Counted from the stretch's first letter, positions 42,837-51,887 are shown. The stretch is DNA of 64,000 nt from Bin22 sp965207275 (GCA_965207275.1 CBDBMH010000002.1:682001-746000); one strand, 5' to 3'. Numbers and translations: made by a program. Notes: generated by a model from the sequence alone, not told the origin.

Positions 42837-43968
42837 ACCTAACCTCTACGTCACCCTTGCGATGATATGCTTGCTGGTCTTGGGAACCGCCGCCTGCGGC
42901 CCTTCGGAGCGAGAGATAGAAGCGACGGTTGAGGCGCGCGTTCAAGCCAGGGAAACCTCGGCCACTGCTACTGCAATCGCGAATCTGCCGACGCCGACGC
43001 CCGTAATCACATCAGACGCAGGGCTGATGCTGCCGACTAGAATCCGCGTACAACCATTTTCGGTACAGGTCATGTCAGTTGATGAAGCCAGAGCGATGTA
43101 CCGCGACATAGGCTGCTCACAATGCTCTACGACATTAGCCGACATGAGCAGGCGTCCTTATCCCAGTGAACCGAATTATCCTGGTATGGAAGTTATGGTG
43201 GGACATTTCCTCGGCAATGACGAACTGCCAGATGCGGTTCATTTTAGGTACTCCATAGATATCGATGCCGATAGGTTTGAACTCAGAGCTACTCTTCTCA
43301 GGCACTCCGGCGTCAATCTTGATAAGACGGAGGGCTATCAATACTTAGCCAACAGATTCTATGGGGAAGGTCTGATAGGCGATAACATTTACCGTCAAAT
43401 AGCCGTGCACGGAGCTGATATTGTCAATGGGCGAGTGTTCGATGTGGATACAACGATAATACACGAGGATATATACTTGTTCGTACTCGCAATTTTGGGC
43501 GGTGAAGAGAATCGCCCTGAGAATAACTTCGACTTTCTCCGGTCCTCCCGCAAGAATAACGAAGTTACCTCAACTTACTCAGATGATTTTTGGGCGGAGG
43601 AACACAGAGGTTTCATTAGCGAATACTGGTTAGGCGATTTCGATGACGACAATGAAGTGGAGGTTGCGACTATCAAGGATGGCGGCATACACAGGGTTAT
43701 CGAAATCGTTGAAGGCATTACGCACAGCAGTGGAGCGACTGCTACCATATCGCTAGCTACTCGAGACTTCGCGTCAAACCTGCTGACAGATGACGCCGAA
43801 GACTTTGAACTGCTTTGGCGCGAACACGGTCCATCTGCCTCAGTAGCGGCGTTGGCGCTGATTCTGGATATGCCCTTCCACGACCTGCTGGACCGGCTGT
43901 ACCAGGCCGTTGACAATGGAGAGGACATCCGCGAGGCCGTGCTGGCCATCCGGCAGTCGCGCAATTAG
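42823..43968 (+). CDS. Lipoprotein sharing the same stalk, unknown C-terminal domain
   Basis: 381 residues. Signal LAMICLLVLGTAAC acts as a lipobox; the stalk SEREIEATVEARVQARE ... TATAIANLPTPTP matches the preceding lipoprotein. The C-terminal 300 residues differ entirely: a CSQCSTT pair near residue 90, FRYSIDIDADRFELRATL, and acidic stretches such as WLGDFDDDNEVEVATIKDGG. No family recognised. The start overlaps the end of the preceding gene by 14 bases, so the two are cotranslated and perhaps form a complex on the outside of the membrane. Confidence 0.82.
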   Translation: MPENKPNLYVTLAMICLLVLGTAACGPSEREIEATVEARVQARETSATATAIANLPTPTPVITSDAGLMLPTRIRVQPFSVQVMSVDEARAMYRDIGCSQCSTTLADMSRRPYPSEPNYPGMEVMVGHFLGNDELPDAVHFRYSIDIDADRFELRATLLRHSGVNLDKTEGYQYLANRFYGEGLIGDNIYRQIAVHGADIVNGRVFDVDTTIIHEDIYLFVLAILGGEENRPENNFDFLRSSRKNNEVTSTYSDDFWAEEHRGFISEYWLGDFDDDNEVEVATIKDGGIHRVIEIVEGITHSSGATATISLATRDFASNLLTDDAEDFELLWREHGPSASVAALALILDMPFHDLLDRLYQAVDNGEDIREAVLAIRQSRN

Positions 43969-44007
43969 ACTCTAACCCGAATGGACGCCGCCAGGCGTGG
44001 CCAAAGG

Positions 44008-44132
44008 CATGAGTGCTAAGACCCACAACCGTCATACTGGCGAAAGCCGGTATCCAGTTGCCGAATATCTTTGTCGCCTTTCCGGCGTGCTTGCCTCTTG
44101 GCTTTTGGTACTCCGGGGAAAGCTGGAGCGAC
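44008..44132. repeat. 125-bp dispersed repeat, copy 1
   Basis: Starts GCATGAGTGCTAAGACCC, contains GTCATACTGGCGAAAGCCGG and CTTGCCTCTTGGCTTTTGG, and ends AGCTGGAGCGAC. The same block order is found at 57495-57619. The GTCATACTGGCGAAAGCC start pairs with the GCTGGAGCGAC end loosely, so it resembles a MITE-like repeat. Confidence 0.65.
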
Positions 44133-44200
44133 AGCTACATAGGCCATAAATGCGATGGCCCCCCAGCTACACGGTCACAAAACGATGAGGTGGACCCGCC

Positions 44201-44440
44201 TTGCCTGAAACCGTCATACCCCAGGAATGGTATTCCGACCTGCCCTTCTGGCTGCAGGTGGTAATATGGTACTCCGACCACTACATCCTGGCGGGTGCGC
44301 TATATGTCCTGGCGTTCATCGCGGTGATTATCGCCCTCATCGTGGCGGCCACCCTGATTGGCGCCCCCTTCTTCCTCTTTGCGGCGCTTCTTAAAAGGGG
44401 CAAGGGCCGGTCCGCCAAAGAAGCGGATTCGGAGGAGTGA
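44201..44440 (+). CDS. Small membrane protein
   Basis: 79 residues starting at TTG 44201 (GAGGTGG upstream). Hydrophilic N-terminus with WYSDLPFWLQ, then one long hydrophobic stretch AGALYVLAFIAVIIALIVAA continuing into IGAPFFLFAALL, and a basic tail KRGKGRSAKEADSEE. One or two membrane helices. No known family; it lies within the lipoprotein cluster. Confidence 0.6.
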   Translation: MPETVIPQEWYSDLPFWLQVVIWYSDHYILAGALYVLAFIAVIIALIVAATLIGAPFFLFAALLKRGKGRSAKEADSEE

Positions 44441-44567
44441 GCAAGGTCTTCAAGCTGCGCTAATTACTGGACCCTCAGGTTGCAGTCGGCGCTTCCGCCA
44501 GGTGCGGCCCGGAACGGGCGCCTGGCGCTCCGACTTCGCCTGATATCGCTTGGGAGGCAGATTTGCC

Positions 44568-45818
44568 ATGAAGAGCTACATTTCTAACCCTCACCTTCTC
44601 GTGGCCCTCATTCTGCTCCTTACGGCTGCGCTGGTAGTCGGGTGTGGTGCGGCGGAGCCGGCCGAACAACCCGCACCCGCCATTAGCGTGGAGCAGGCTA
44701 TGCAAGCCACGCCCGCCGGCAGCGTAGAGCCGGCCGAACAACCCACCCTCGCCACCAGCGAAGAACCGGCCGAACAACCTTCACCCGTCATTGGCGAAGA
44801 GCCTGCCAGCCCACCCATGTCCGCCACTGTTGGGGAACCCACCAGGCAACCCACGCCCGCCAATGGCGGCGACAGCCAGCCAGCCCCCCAAAGCATTCCT
44901 CAAAACTCCGAAACTGAGCACATAATATACATGGTTAAGTTATTGGCCGAGGCTGATGTAAACGATTATTGGTTCCTGGACCTGGCCTCAATTCGCGCCG
45001 ACCCCGACCTGGCGCCGCTGGCCGAGAACCTGGCGGACACCTGGAACGGCTGGAACGAGGCAAGCAGCGATGAGGTTGGCCTCACTCTCCACGATGCCGC
45101 CTTCGCCGTCTCCCTGCCGGGCGGAGCCATATTTCTGGGTGGAATCGAGGACCTGGAAGGCTTGCGGGAAACCGTCGCCGGCCTGGGCTATGAGCAGCGG
45201 GATGTCAAGGAGGTGGTCTACTGGGTCTATCCCGATCAGGAGTATGAAAAATGGGGCAGCCTTACCTTTCTTCCCAACGGCATCGTAATGATAATGGGCG
45301 GAGAACCGGACTACTTCCTGGAGGACGTGATCAACCTGGTCAAGTACGGGGTGTGGGACGAGGATGATGATTGGCAGCGCTACGTGGACCGACTCCGCGG
45401 CAATCGAGAGGAGAGTGAGACCCTCGATATCGGCTCAATAGACGATGTAGTCTCGGTCATTGACGACAGCTTGATGTTTCACTTGGATTATAGTAATGAT
45501 ATTCAATCCATGTGGACCAGGGAGGGTTCCGGGACCATAAAGGAAGTAAGAATATTGAGTTATCCCGACGACGACAGCGCAAAGGAGGCGGAGGCAGAGA
45601 CAAAAGAAGGGCAAGCTCTAATGATTGCTGAGGCGGAGCGTGTGGCAGAAAAACCAAAAGCTGAGGCAACGGCCGAAGAGCGGTACATGCTGGAATACCT
45701 GTCCGCATGTGGCGACCACCAGATCATACGAAATGGCAAAGAGCTGGCCCTCACCCAAGTATGCCGCGTCGACTGGTTCGATTTCAGGTACGCCAACTAT
45801 CTGCTCAGCGCTCGATAA
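44568..45818 (+). CDS. Lipoprotein with repetitive Pro/Glu stalk, unknown C-terminal domain
   Basis: 416 residues. Signal with lipobox LVVGCGAA; a stalk of imperfect repeats containing EPAEQP (SVEPAEQPTL, SEEPAEQPSP, GEEPASPP), then a folded part of about 290 residues (ASIRADPDLAPLAENL, GGIEDLEGLRETVAGLGY). Its late section includes a highly charged coiled helix (DDSAKEAEAETKEGQALM) and two cysteines (SACGDHQ, TQVCRVDW). Domain not recognised. The ATG at 44568 is taken over 44550, as GGGAGG fits and the signal starts there. Confidence 0.82.
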   Translation: MKSYISNPHLLVALILLLTAALVVGCGAAEPAEQPAPAISVEQAMQATPAGSVEPAEQPTLATSEEPAEQPSPVIGEEPASPPMSATVGEPTRQPTPANGGDSQPAPQSIPQNSETEHIIYMVKLLAEADVNDYWFLDLASIRADPDLAPLAENLADTWNGWNEASSDEVGLTLHDAAFAVSLPGGAIFLGGIEDLEGLRETVAGLGYEQRDVKEVVYWVYPDQEYEKWGSLTFLPNGIVMIMGGEPDYFLEDVINLVKYGVWDEDDDWQRYVDRLRGNREESETLDIGSIDDVVSVIDDSLMFHLDYSNDIQSMWTREGSGTIKEVRILSYPDDDSAKEAEAETKEGQALMIAEAERVAEKPKAEATAEERYMLEYLSACGDHQIIRNGKELALTQVCRVDWFDFRYANYLLSAR

Positions 45819-45847
45819 CCGGATCCATCGACCGGGCTGCCGGAGGA

Positions 45848-46984
45848 CTAACTTGCCTTTGCATTGAAGTGGGGGATGACGTGCTTGCCAAAGAGACGCA
45901 GCGTGTCCATCACTTCCTCATGGGTTATGCCGCCCACCTGAAACAGGGGCATGACCTCGTCCACGCCCGCCTCGGCATAGGCTTCCAGGTAGCGGATGCA
46001 GTCGTCCGGGTCGCCGATGCAGTAGCGTCCACTCCTTATCTGGTCGAGGGATGATGTTTCCTCGCGCTTTGGAGAGTCGGTCGCGGTGGAGCGGGTGTAG
46101 TGCCACTGGTAGTCTTCGGGCACGCGGGACGGGTCCTGTTCGCTCCATACGCGGACGTCCCGGAGGGCCTGCTGATGGCGGTACCAGTCGATCAATTCGG
46201 CGGAACGTTCCTGCACTTTCTGGCGCGACTCCCCGCAGATGGCCACGGCGCTTACCGAGACGCGGTTGTGGACCACCCCGGTGGTCGGACTGGCGTTGCG
46301 GATGCCGCCCCGGTAGGCTTGCACGAGAGGAGCCAATCCTGTGGCCCCGCCGCCGGCCATTGCCAGGCAGCCCAGGCCCATGAGTCCCGCCTTCCTGAAG
46401 GTGTCTTCCTGGCTGCAACCGAGCCAGATGGGCGGGTGGGGCTGCTGGACCGGCTTGGGATGCACCTCGCGCCAGGGAATCTTATAGTGGTTGCCCTGGT
46501 AGGTGAACTCTCCCTCGGTCCATGCCTGCGGGATGATTTCCAGGGCCTCGTCCACCATTCCGGTGGCGTTTTCCAGGTCTGTGCCGAATGCGGCCATCTG
46601 GTAGGGGTAGCCGGAGCGCCCCACGCCCAGGTCAACCCTTCCCTTGCTGAGAACGTCCAGGGTGGCGGTGCGGGCCGCGATGTGGAGAGGGTGCTGCACC
46701 GGGGGTACCACCACCGCGATGCCCAGACGCATCCGGCTGGTACGCTGGCTCAATGCGCCAAGGGTTACGTCGGGGGCGCTGGAGTGGGACCACTCGGTGC
46801 GGAACTGGTGGTCGGCCATCCAGACGCTGCTCAGGCCCATCTCTTCAGCGTAGGCCACCTGGTCAAGCATTTCCAGGAACCGGTCAGCTTCGTAGGAACG
46901 GGATGACGGCCTGGGGACCTGCATCTGATAGAACATGCCGATTTGCATGGACACGCTGACGGCTCTTGACTCCTTGCCGGGCAT
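45848..46984 (-). CDS. Luciferase-like (LLM) flavin-dependent oxidoreductase
   Basis: 378 residues of the bacterial luciferase-like TIM barrel. Landmarks: QIGMFYQMQ start, YAEEMGLSSVWMADHQF, RMRLGIAVVVPPVQHPL, SKGRVDLGVGRSGYP and HPKPVQQPHPPIWLG, all typical of FMN- or F420-dependent monooxygenases of this superfamily. It uses reduced flavin to oxidise a small organic substrate; the substrate is unknown. The start is uncertain: ATG 46984 or an ATG 12 codons later, before QIGMFYQ. It lies convergent to the lipoprotein gene. Confidence 0.9.
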   Translation of the reverse strand: MPGKESRAVSVSMQIGMFYQMQVPRPSSRSYEADRFLEMLDQVAYAEEMGLSSVWMADHQFRTEWSHSSAPDVTLGALSQRTSRMRLGIAVVVPPVQHPLHIAARTATLDVLSKGRVDLGVGRSGYPYQMAAFGTDLENATGMVDEALEIIPQAWTEGEFTYQGNHYKIPWREVHPKPVQQPHPPIWLGCSQEDTFRKAGLMGLGCLAMAGGGATGLAPLVQAYRGGIRNASPTTGVVHNRVSVSAVAICGESRQKVQERSAELIDWYRHQQALRDVRVWSEQDPSRVPEDYQWHYTRSTATDSPKREETSSLDQIRSGRYCIGDPDDCIRYLEAYAEAGVDEVMPLFQVGGITHEEVMDTLRLFGKHVIPHFNAKAS

Positions 46985-47010
46985 CCCGGAAAGATTTGTT
47001 CTCGAGCGAG

Positions 47011-47082
47011 TGGGCCCGGCTGGGTTCGAACCAGCGACCTACCGGTTATGAGCCGGTTGCTCTTCCACTGAGCTACGGGCCC
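47011..47082 (-). tRNA. tRNA-Met (CAT)
   Basis: 72 bases on the minus strand with a full cloverleaf: acceptor GGGCCCG/CGGGCCC with A as discriminator, D arm GCTC...GAGC, anticodon stem ACCGG/CCGGT with loop CTCATAA (anticodon CAT), and T arm CTGGTTCGAACCCAG with GGTTCGAACC. An elongator Met is most likely; a lysidine-modified Ile tRNA with CAT cannot be excluded. CCA is not encoded. Confidence 0.95.
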
Positions 47083-47130
47083 TCCTTCTGTCCAGCTTAA
47101 AGAGGGCTCGTTTACGTGTCAAGAACGCAA

Positions 47131-47245
47131 TCCCCGGCGTTGGCGTTCCGTATTGGGTGGTTCGGAGGCCGGATAAATGGGGGGCCGGACCCCGGCGGAC
47201 GTGTGTGTCCCCTGGTCCCACCGTCGGCATTGGCCCGCCAGCCCT
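47131..47245. repeat. Terminal-repeat element, TTGGTGG family
   Basis: Starts GGCGTTGGCGTTCCGTATTG followed by GGTGGTTCGGAGGCC, contains CCGGACCCCGG and GTGTGTGTCCCCTGG, and ends at GGCATTGGCCCGCC. The left end is shared with 19375 and 61505. Fragmentary right end. It lies just before the CoA-transferase stop. Confidence 0.5.
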
Positions 47246-47261
47246 GGGGGTCAGGTCGACT

Positions 47262-48617
47262 CTATGCCAGCCCCAACTTTTGTCGGTAGTCCGGATCGTA
47301 CTCCGCCAGCAGGCCCAGTTCCACGGCCCGGGCGGGTTCCATCTGGGGCGAGGCCTCGCCGCTGGTGGGCGTGGTGGTGATGATGGTGTCGTCCACCAGA
47401 CCCTGGTAGGTTGCCTCGTCCAGCGCCAGCAATTCCCTCAGCATTTCCTCGTTGTTCTGCCCGAACCTGGGGCCGGGACCTCTTATGGACATGGGAGTAT
47501 TGGAGTACTTGTAGGGACGGCCCATCAGGAACCTGCTGCCCACGCCCCGTTCCTGGGGAAAGTCCACCCGCTCCAGAAATCCCCGGTGCTGGTAGTGGGG
47601 GTCGTAGTGTATGTCCCTTCCCGTCAGCACGGGCCCCGAGGGTATTCCCGCGGCCTGCAACAGGTGCATCAGTTCATACTTGTCCGTTGTGGCGGTCCAA
47701 CCAGCGATAATCTCGTCCAGTTCGTCGTGGTTGCGACGGCGGGCAAGAACGTCCGCAAAACGCGGGTCGCTGACCAGTTCCTCCCTGCCCATAGCCTGGC
47801 ACAGCGCCTGCCATTCCGCGTCGCTGCCCACCGACAGGGTAATCCACTGGTCTCTGCCCAGCGCCGGATAACACCCCTGGGGCGCCCGGTAGGGGTGCCT
47901 GTTGCCCATCCGGCCCCCCTCCCTGCCGTTGACGGCGGCATCCATAAGGTACTCCGACAGGAACATGATCCCCGCCTGGTACATGGCAATGTCAACCCAC
48001 TGTCCCTTGCCCGTCCGGTTGCGGTAGCGCAGTGCCGCGCCCAGGGCAAAAACTGCGCTCCAGGTTGACAGAAAGTCCACGAAGGAGGCGCCCGCCTTGG
48101 CCGGCCCGTCGTCCAGGTAGCCCGTCACCCAGCAATGACCGTGGGTGGCTTCCTGGGTGGTAGCCTGTGCCGGGTAGCCCGAATAGGGCCCGTCGCCGTG
48201 ACCGTAGCCGGTGTTGGATACCAGGATGATATCGGGTTTGATCTTCCGCAGGTTGGGATAGTCCAGGCCCCAGCGACGCATCACCCGGGGGGTGAAGTTC
48301 TCCATCACCACGTCGCTGACCGCCACCAGTTCGCGAAACAGGTCTCGGCCCCGTTCGTCGCCCATGTCCAGCACCAGCGACTTTTTGCCCCGGTTCAGCA
48401 GATTGTAGGTTGAAGGTTTGTTCCACCACTCCTCACCCGCCAGATTTTCGGGAAATGACCCGGCATAGCCTCCGGTGCGGGTTACGTCCGGACGGCCGGG
48501 CCCCTCAATCTTGATCACCTCGGCCCCCAGGTCCGCCAGGTGGCCACCGGCGTAGGGCAGGGCAAAAACGTAGGTGGAATCCAGGATGCGTATGCCTTCC
48601 AGGGGAAGTCTGGGCAT
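47262..48617 (-). CDS. CoA-transferase family III (CaiB/BaiF)
   Basis: 451 residues. Start PRLPLEGIRILDSTYVFALP, then LADLGAEVIKIEGPGRPD, LDMGDERGRDLFREL and DVVMENFTPRVMRRWGLDYPNLR: the usual sequence order of formyl-CoA/carnitine-CoA transferase type. These enzymes move CoA between carboxylic acids, activating a substrate for further breakdown. Substrate unknown. GAGGT precedes the ATG. Confidence 0.92.
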   Translation of the reverse strand: MPRLPLEGIRILDSTYVFALPYAGGHLADLGAEVIKIEGPGRPDVTRTGGYAGSFPENLAGEEWWNKPSTYNLLNRGKKSLVLDMGDERGRDLFRELVAVSDVVMENFTPRVMRRWGLDYPNLRKIKPDIILVSNTGYGHGDGPYSGYPAQATTQEATHGHCWVTGYLDDGPAKAGASFVDFLSTWSAVFALGAALRYRNRTGKGQWVDIAMYQAGIMFLSEYLMDAAVNGREGGRMGNRHPYRAPQGCYPALGRDQWITLSVGSDAEWQALCQAMGREELVSDPRFADVLARRRNHDELDEIIAGWTATTDKYELMHLLQAAGIPSGPVLTGRDIHYDPHYQHRGFLERVDFPQERGVGSRFLMGRPYKYSNTPMSIRGPGPRFGQNNEEMLRELLALDEATYQGLVDDTIITTTPTSGEASPQMEPARAVELGLLAEYDPDYRQKLGLA

Positions 48618-48824
48618 TTTGAGAGCTACCTCTTTATTCTCAATCTAACGAAGCTTTGAACGGCTCGTCATCCTCGTCCGGAAACCGTATTTGGGGATTA
48701 CTATTGCATTGTCAATCTTGGGAAGCTTTGAATTGCTTGTCATCCTAGCCCCGAAACCGTCATTCTGGCGAGAGCCAGAATCCAGTGACTGTCCTTCAAG
48801 GTCCCAGTTCCTGGATCGGAAGGA

Positions 48825-50024
48825 TTAAATCACCCCCAACTGCCTCAACCGGGTAAACTGCGCGTCGTCATACTCCAGGCCGTCCACGTAGATTTCCCGA
48901 TTGTCTTGCCCCAGCGTCGGGGCCGACCGCTCCAGCCGGTAGGGGGTCTCGCTGAGCTTGAACAGTTCCGCCGGAACCCTTACCTTGCCCATCACCGGAT
49001 GCTCGATCTCCCTGAAGAAATTGCGTGACTCCAACTGCGGGCAGTCCACCAGTTCCGACGGAGTCTGCACCAGTCCAAATAGCATTCGATATTCCGCCGC
49101 CTTGGGGAAAAGTTCCCACTTGCTGCGATCCTTGATGGACTCAATGACGATGCGGTCCAGTTCCTCGCCGTTAATCGCCCGTTGCGCCCGGTCGGCGAAC
49201 CGTTCCTCCAGCATCTCCGGGCACTTGAAAAACTCGGCCAAATCCTCCCACGACGCGCCTCCGCCGGTCTGTACGATGATCCACCCGTCCTCGCAGGGCA
49301 TGGGATGGCCGAACATGCTGCCGCTGGCCCGCCGTCGGATCTGGGTACCTCCCATGAACGGGTACATGGTCTGCGTGGCCATCATCGTCGAGGCAATGCA
49401 CTCCGTGATGGAAACATCGATGTGTTCCCCCAGGCCGGTAAACTCCCGTCCAAAGAGGGCCATGGAAGTGGCGGCGGCGGCGAACAGGCCTCCCTCGTAT
49501 TGGGCCTGGAAACCCCCGTGTTTCAGCGGTTCCCGTCCCTGAACCCCGCTGATGCTCATGATCATGCCCATGGCGTAGTTGACGATCTCTTCGCCCCGAT
49601 ATTGGCTGTAAGGTCCCTCCTGGCCGAAAGGCGTGATGGAGGTCATGGTCAGGGCGGGATTCAGCGGTTCCAGGTGTTCGTGCCCCAGCCCCAGAGAGGC
49701 CAGGTAACCGGGCCGGTAACTTTCCACGATCACGTCAACGTGAGGCGCCAGCCGCTTCACAATGGCTTGGCCGGTGCCGGTTTCCAGGTTCAGAGTGGCG
49801 CCCTTCTTGTTCAGGTTGAGCACCAGGTAGAAGAGACTCTTGTCGGGATGCGGGTCGTCGTGGAAGAAAGGCCCCATGCGCCGGAGGGCCGCTCCCACCG
49901 GTGGTTCCACTTTCAGCACCTCGGCGCCGTAGTCCGCCAGCAGGCGCGCGCAGAAAGACCCGGCGATGTCTTCGCTCAGGTCCAGGACTTTCACCCCTTC
50001 CAGCGCTCCGGCCAACATTCCCAT
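48825..50024 (-). CDS. CoA-transferase family III (CaiB/BaiF), second copy
   Basis: 399 residues of the same family. GVKVLDLSEDIAGSFCARLL, ADYGAEVLKVEPPVGAALRRMG, LNLNKKGATLNLETGTGQ and VDVIVESYRPGYLASLGLG are the standard N-terminal series. It is distinct from the copy at 47262, which lies 207 bases downstream on the same strand. The two could work on one substrate pair or be separate enzymes. Start chosen at the ATG with GGAG about 6 bases upstream. Confidence 0.92.
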   Translation of the reverse strand: MGMLAGALEGVKVLDLSEDIAGSFCARLLADYGAEVLKVEPPVGAALRRMGPFFHDDPHPDKSLFYLVLNLNKKGATLNLETGTGQAIVKRLAPHVDVIVESYRPGYLASLGLGHEHLEPLNPALTMTSITPFGQEGPYSQYRGEEIVNYAMGMIMSISGVQGREPLKHGGFQAQYEGGLFAAAATSMALFGREFTGLGEHIDVSITECIASTMMATQTMYPFMGGTQIRRRASGSMFGHPMPCEDGWIIVQTGGGASWEDLAEFFKCPEMLEERFADRAQRAINGEELDRIVIESIKDRSKWELFPKAAEYRMLFGLVQTPSELVDCPQLESRNFFREIEHPVMGKVRVPAELFKLSETPYRLERSAPTLGQDNREIYVDGLEYDDAQFTRLRQLGVI

Positions 50025-50342
50025 TAAGGCTCCGAGCTCTTCGTTTGCGTGAATGGGATTTTAGCCCAACCACCAGGGTTAATCAAACGAACTCTAAACT
50101 ACAAACAGGACCAACGTACTCCGCTGTGGGCAGTATCCGTCGTTCCCGTCCGCCGCGGCGCGGCGGGAGCCTCGAACCTGTAGACCACCGCGGCAGCCGT
50201 CATCTAATCAACTAAAGTCCAGCTCTGAGGGATAATGAACTCACCCTGCCGCTGGAGCGCACTCCGCTGTTGCACGGCAGGCGGTGGTGGTGAATAATGG
50301 GCCGGAACCAATTTCAGAACTAATCCCGGAAAGGAGTTTTCC
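50025..50342. other. Spacer with dispersed repeat
   Basis: 318 bases. Contains CGTCGTTCCCGTCCGCCGCG with GGGAGCCTCGAACC (50138-50178), a relative of the repeat at 14806 and 52698. AAAGGAG before the next gene is its ribosome binding site. Nothing else is seen. Confidence 0.55.
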
Positions 50343-51128
50343 ATGCGTGAGAACCGGGTAAAGCGGGTAATGCGCGAGGGCGGCCTGGCCCTGGGAACCT
50401 ACGTAACCTTCGCCGACCCCCAGATAGTTGAGATCATCGGCCTGGCCGGCTACGATGCCGCCTTTATCGACATGGAGCACACCGACTTTGACCTTCGCCT
50501 GGTGGGCGAAATGATCCGCGCCGCCGACCTGGCCGGAGTGACCTCTATAGTGCGTGTGCCTGACAATGACGAGAAGCTGATCCTGCGAATCCTCGACGCC
50601 GGAGCCGAGGGCATCATCGTCCCCCACGTAGACGGCCTGGAGGGAGCGAAGAGGGCGGTTGACGCAGTTCGTTACGCTCCGCTCGGGCACCGGGGCGGGG
50701 CCGGGGGGACCCGGGCGGCGGGCTACGGCACCATATCCTGGGACGACCATTGCCGCCAGTCCAACGAGCAAATCCTGCTTTCGGTGATGACGGAGGACGA
50801 GCGAGGCGTCAACGACATTGAGGCCATTGCCGGTCTCGAAGGCATCGACCTGGTCTCCATCGGCCCCACCGACTTTTCCGAGTACATGGGCATCCGCGAC
50901 CCCCAGAGCCCGGAACTGCGGGCCAAGCTGGAGGAACTCGCCGGTCGTATCAAGAGCATCGGCAAGGCCAAAATGCAGTTCCCCATGAACCACGCCGCCA
51001 TGCCCCTGGGCCCCAGCGAGTTGCTGGAGTTGGGCGTCGGCTACACGCATGTAGCTCCGGCCCCGCCGTCAGTACTCCTCCGCTCCCTGCGCGAACGAAT
51101 GCAGTCGATTCGGGGGGAGATTGGGTAG
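50343..51128 (+). CDS. HpcH/HpaI-family aldolase
   Basis: 261 residues with the TIM-barrel aldolase of 2,4-dihydroxyhept-2-ene-1,7-dioate type. Landmarks: YVTFADPQIVEIIGLAGYDAA, IDMEHTDFDL (metal Glu region), AGAEGIIVPHVDGLEGAKRAV, and SIGPTDFSEYMG with the metal-binding Asp. It splits 2-keto acids to pyruvate and an aldehyde using a divalent metal. Strong AAAGGAG ribosome binding site. It may take products of the neighbouring oxidations and CoA-ester steps. Confidence 0.9.
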   Translation: MRENRVKRVMREGGLALGTYVTFADPQIVEIIGLAGYDAAFIDMEHTDFDLRLVGEMIRAADLAGVTSIVRVPDNDEKLILRILDAGAEGIIVPHVDGLEGAKRAVDAVRYAPLGHRGGAGGTRAAGYGTISWDDHCRQSNEQILLSVMTEDERGVNDIEAIAGLEGIDLVSIGPTDFSEYMGIRDPQSPELRAKLEELAGRIKSIGKAKMQFPMNHAAMPLGPSELLELGVGYTHVAPAPPSVLLRSLRERMQSIRGEIG

Positions 51129-51147
51129 AGGCAGGGGGCGGCCTCGC

Positions 51148-51549
51148 TTAACCGACACTGTCAGTATAGCGACGGGAGGTTCTACGAGTTCCCGAGGAGC
51201 GGGTCGGCCTTCCTAACCTGCAGAAGTTGCGGCTCTGCGCCAGAGAAGGGCGAAAAGAGCGAAAGGTTCTGTCTTTTCGTCGGCGCCTGGACCTTAGAGA
51301 GTTTATATATCTCTCCGGCGTTTCCAGGTATTTCTTTATCCCGCGGCGCAGGTCTGCCTCTTCGGTAACGCCGTCTTGAACCTCATACACAACAGCGAGA
51401 AAGTGGCCCACCAGGCCCAGTTCTTCCTTGAGGGACTGGTCATGGTATTGAGGAAAGAGAGACAATAGCTCACCGTCAAGTTCAGAAACTGTAAGCTCGT
51501 TATACAAGAAAAGACGGAGCCTATCATTCAGGACAGGGATAATCTTCAC
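51148..51549 (-). CDS. Small acidic-to-basic protein of unknown function
   Basis: 133 residues. GTG start at 51549 with AAAGGAGG 5 to 6 bases upstream on its strand, a strong site. The first 90 residues look folded (LNDRLRLFLYNELTVSELDG, FLAVVYEVQDGVTEEADL). The last 45 residues are Arg/Ser-rich and low in complexity, which may mark a frameshift or a missed earlier stop. No family recognised. It is divergent from the next gene with one base between the starts. Confidence 0.6.
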   Translation of the reverse strand: MKIIPVLNDRLRLFLYNELTVSELDGELLSLFPQYHDQSLKEELGLVGHFLAVVYEVQDGVTEEADLRRGIKKYLETPERYINSLRSRRRRKDRTFRSFRPSLAQSRNFCRLGRPTRSSGTRRTSRRYTDSVG

Positions 51550-51550
51550 T

Positions 51551-51880
51551 GTGGCCTCCTTTCACTCTGACCAATATATCATAACCTTACCCGTAAGTGA
51601 TTTGAGAGCAATATTCAATGCTTTGGATATCCCCCGAAAGGGTCGTCAAGGCTTGCTCAATCGTCGGCAGGGTTGGCGCGGTTCTCGAAGACCAAGAAAT
51701 ATGCCTACTGGCGCCCGCAGCGTGATCTGGCATTACTATGTGCCCGGGAATGGGTGGTTTCTAGCGGCAGCCCACGTTTATCTGGGACGCAACGGTCAGC
51801 TCTTGAGTCAACCGGACCCTAAAGAACTTCGGATTGACGACTTGGTAATGCGGCCCATGGAAGATTATCTTGAAGAGTAA
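51551..51880 (+). CDS. Small protein of unknown function
   Basis: 109 residues from GTG 51551. C-terminal part looks folded: WHYYVPGNGWFLAAAHVYLG followed by DPKELRIDDLVMRPMEDYL. Its first codons overlap the promoter area of the divergent gene and have no ribosome binding site; a later TTG (near 51604) is possible. It may be an unrecognised toxin-antitoxin partner of the divergent gene, but this is inference. Confidence 0.5.
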   Translation: MASFHSDQYIITLPVSDLRAIFNALDIPRKGRQGLLNRRQGWRGSRRPRNMPTGARSVIWHYYVPGNGWFLAAAHVYLGRNGQLLSQPDPKELRIDDLVMRPMEDYLEE

Positions 51881-51887
51881 TCAATAG

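Noticed and set aside
41849..45818. Secondary-metabolite or phage tail cluster
   Set aside because: No biosynthetic, structural or packaging gene is present; only exported lipoproteins and membrane stubs.
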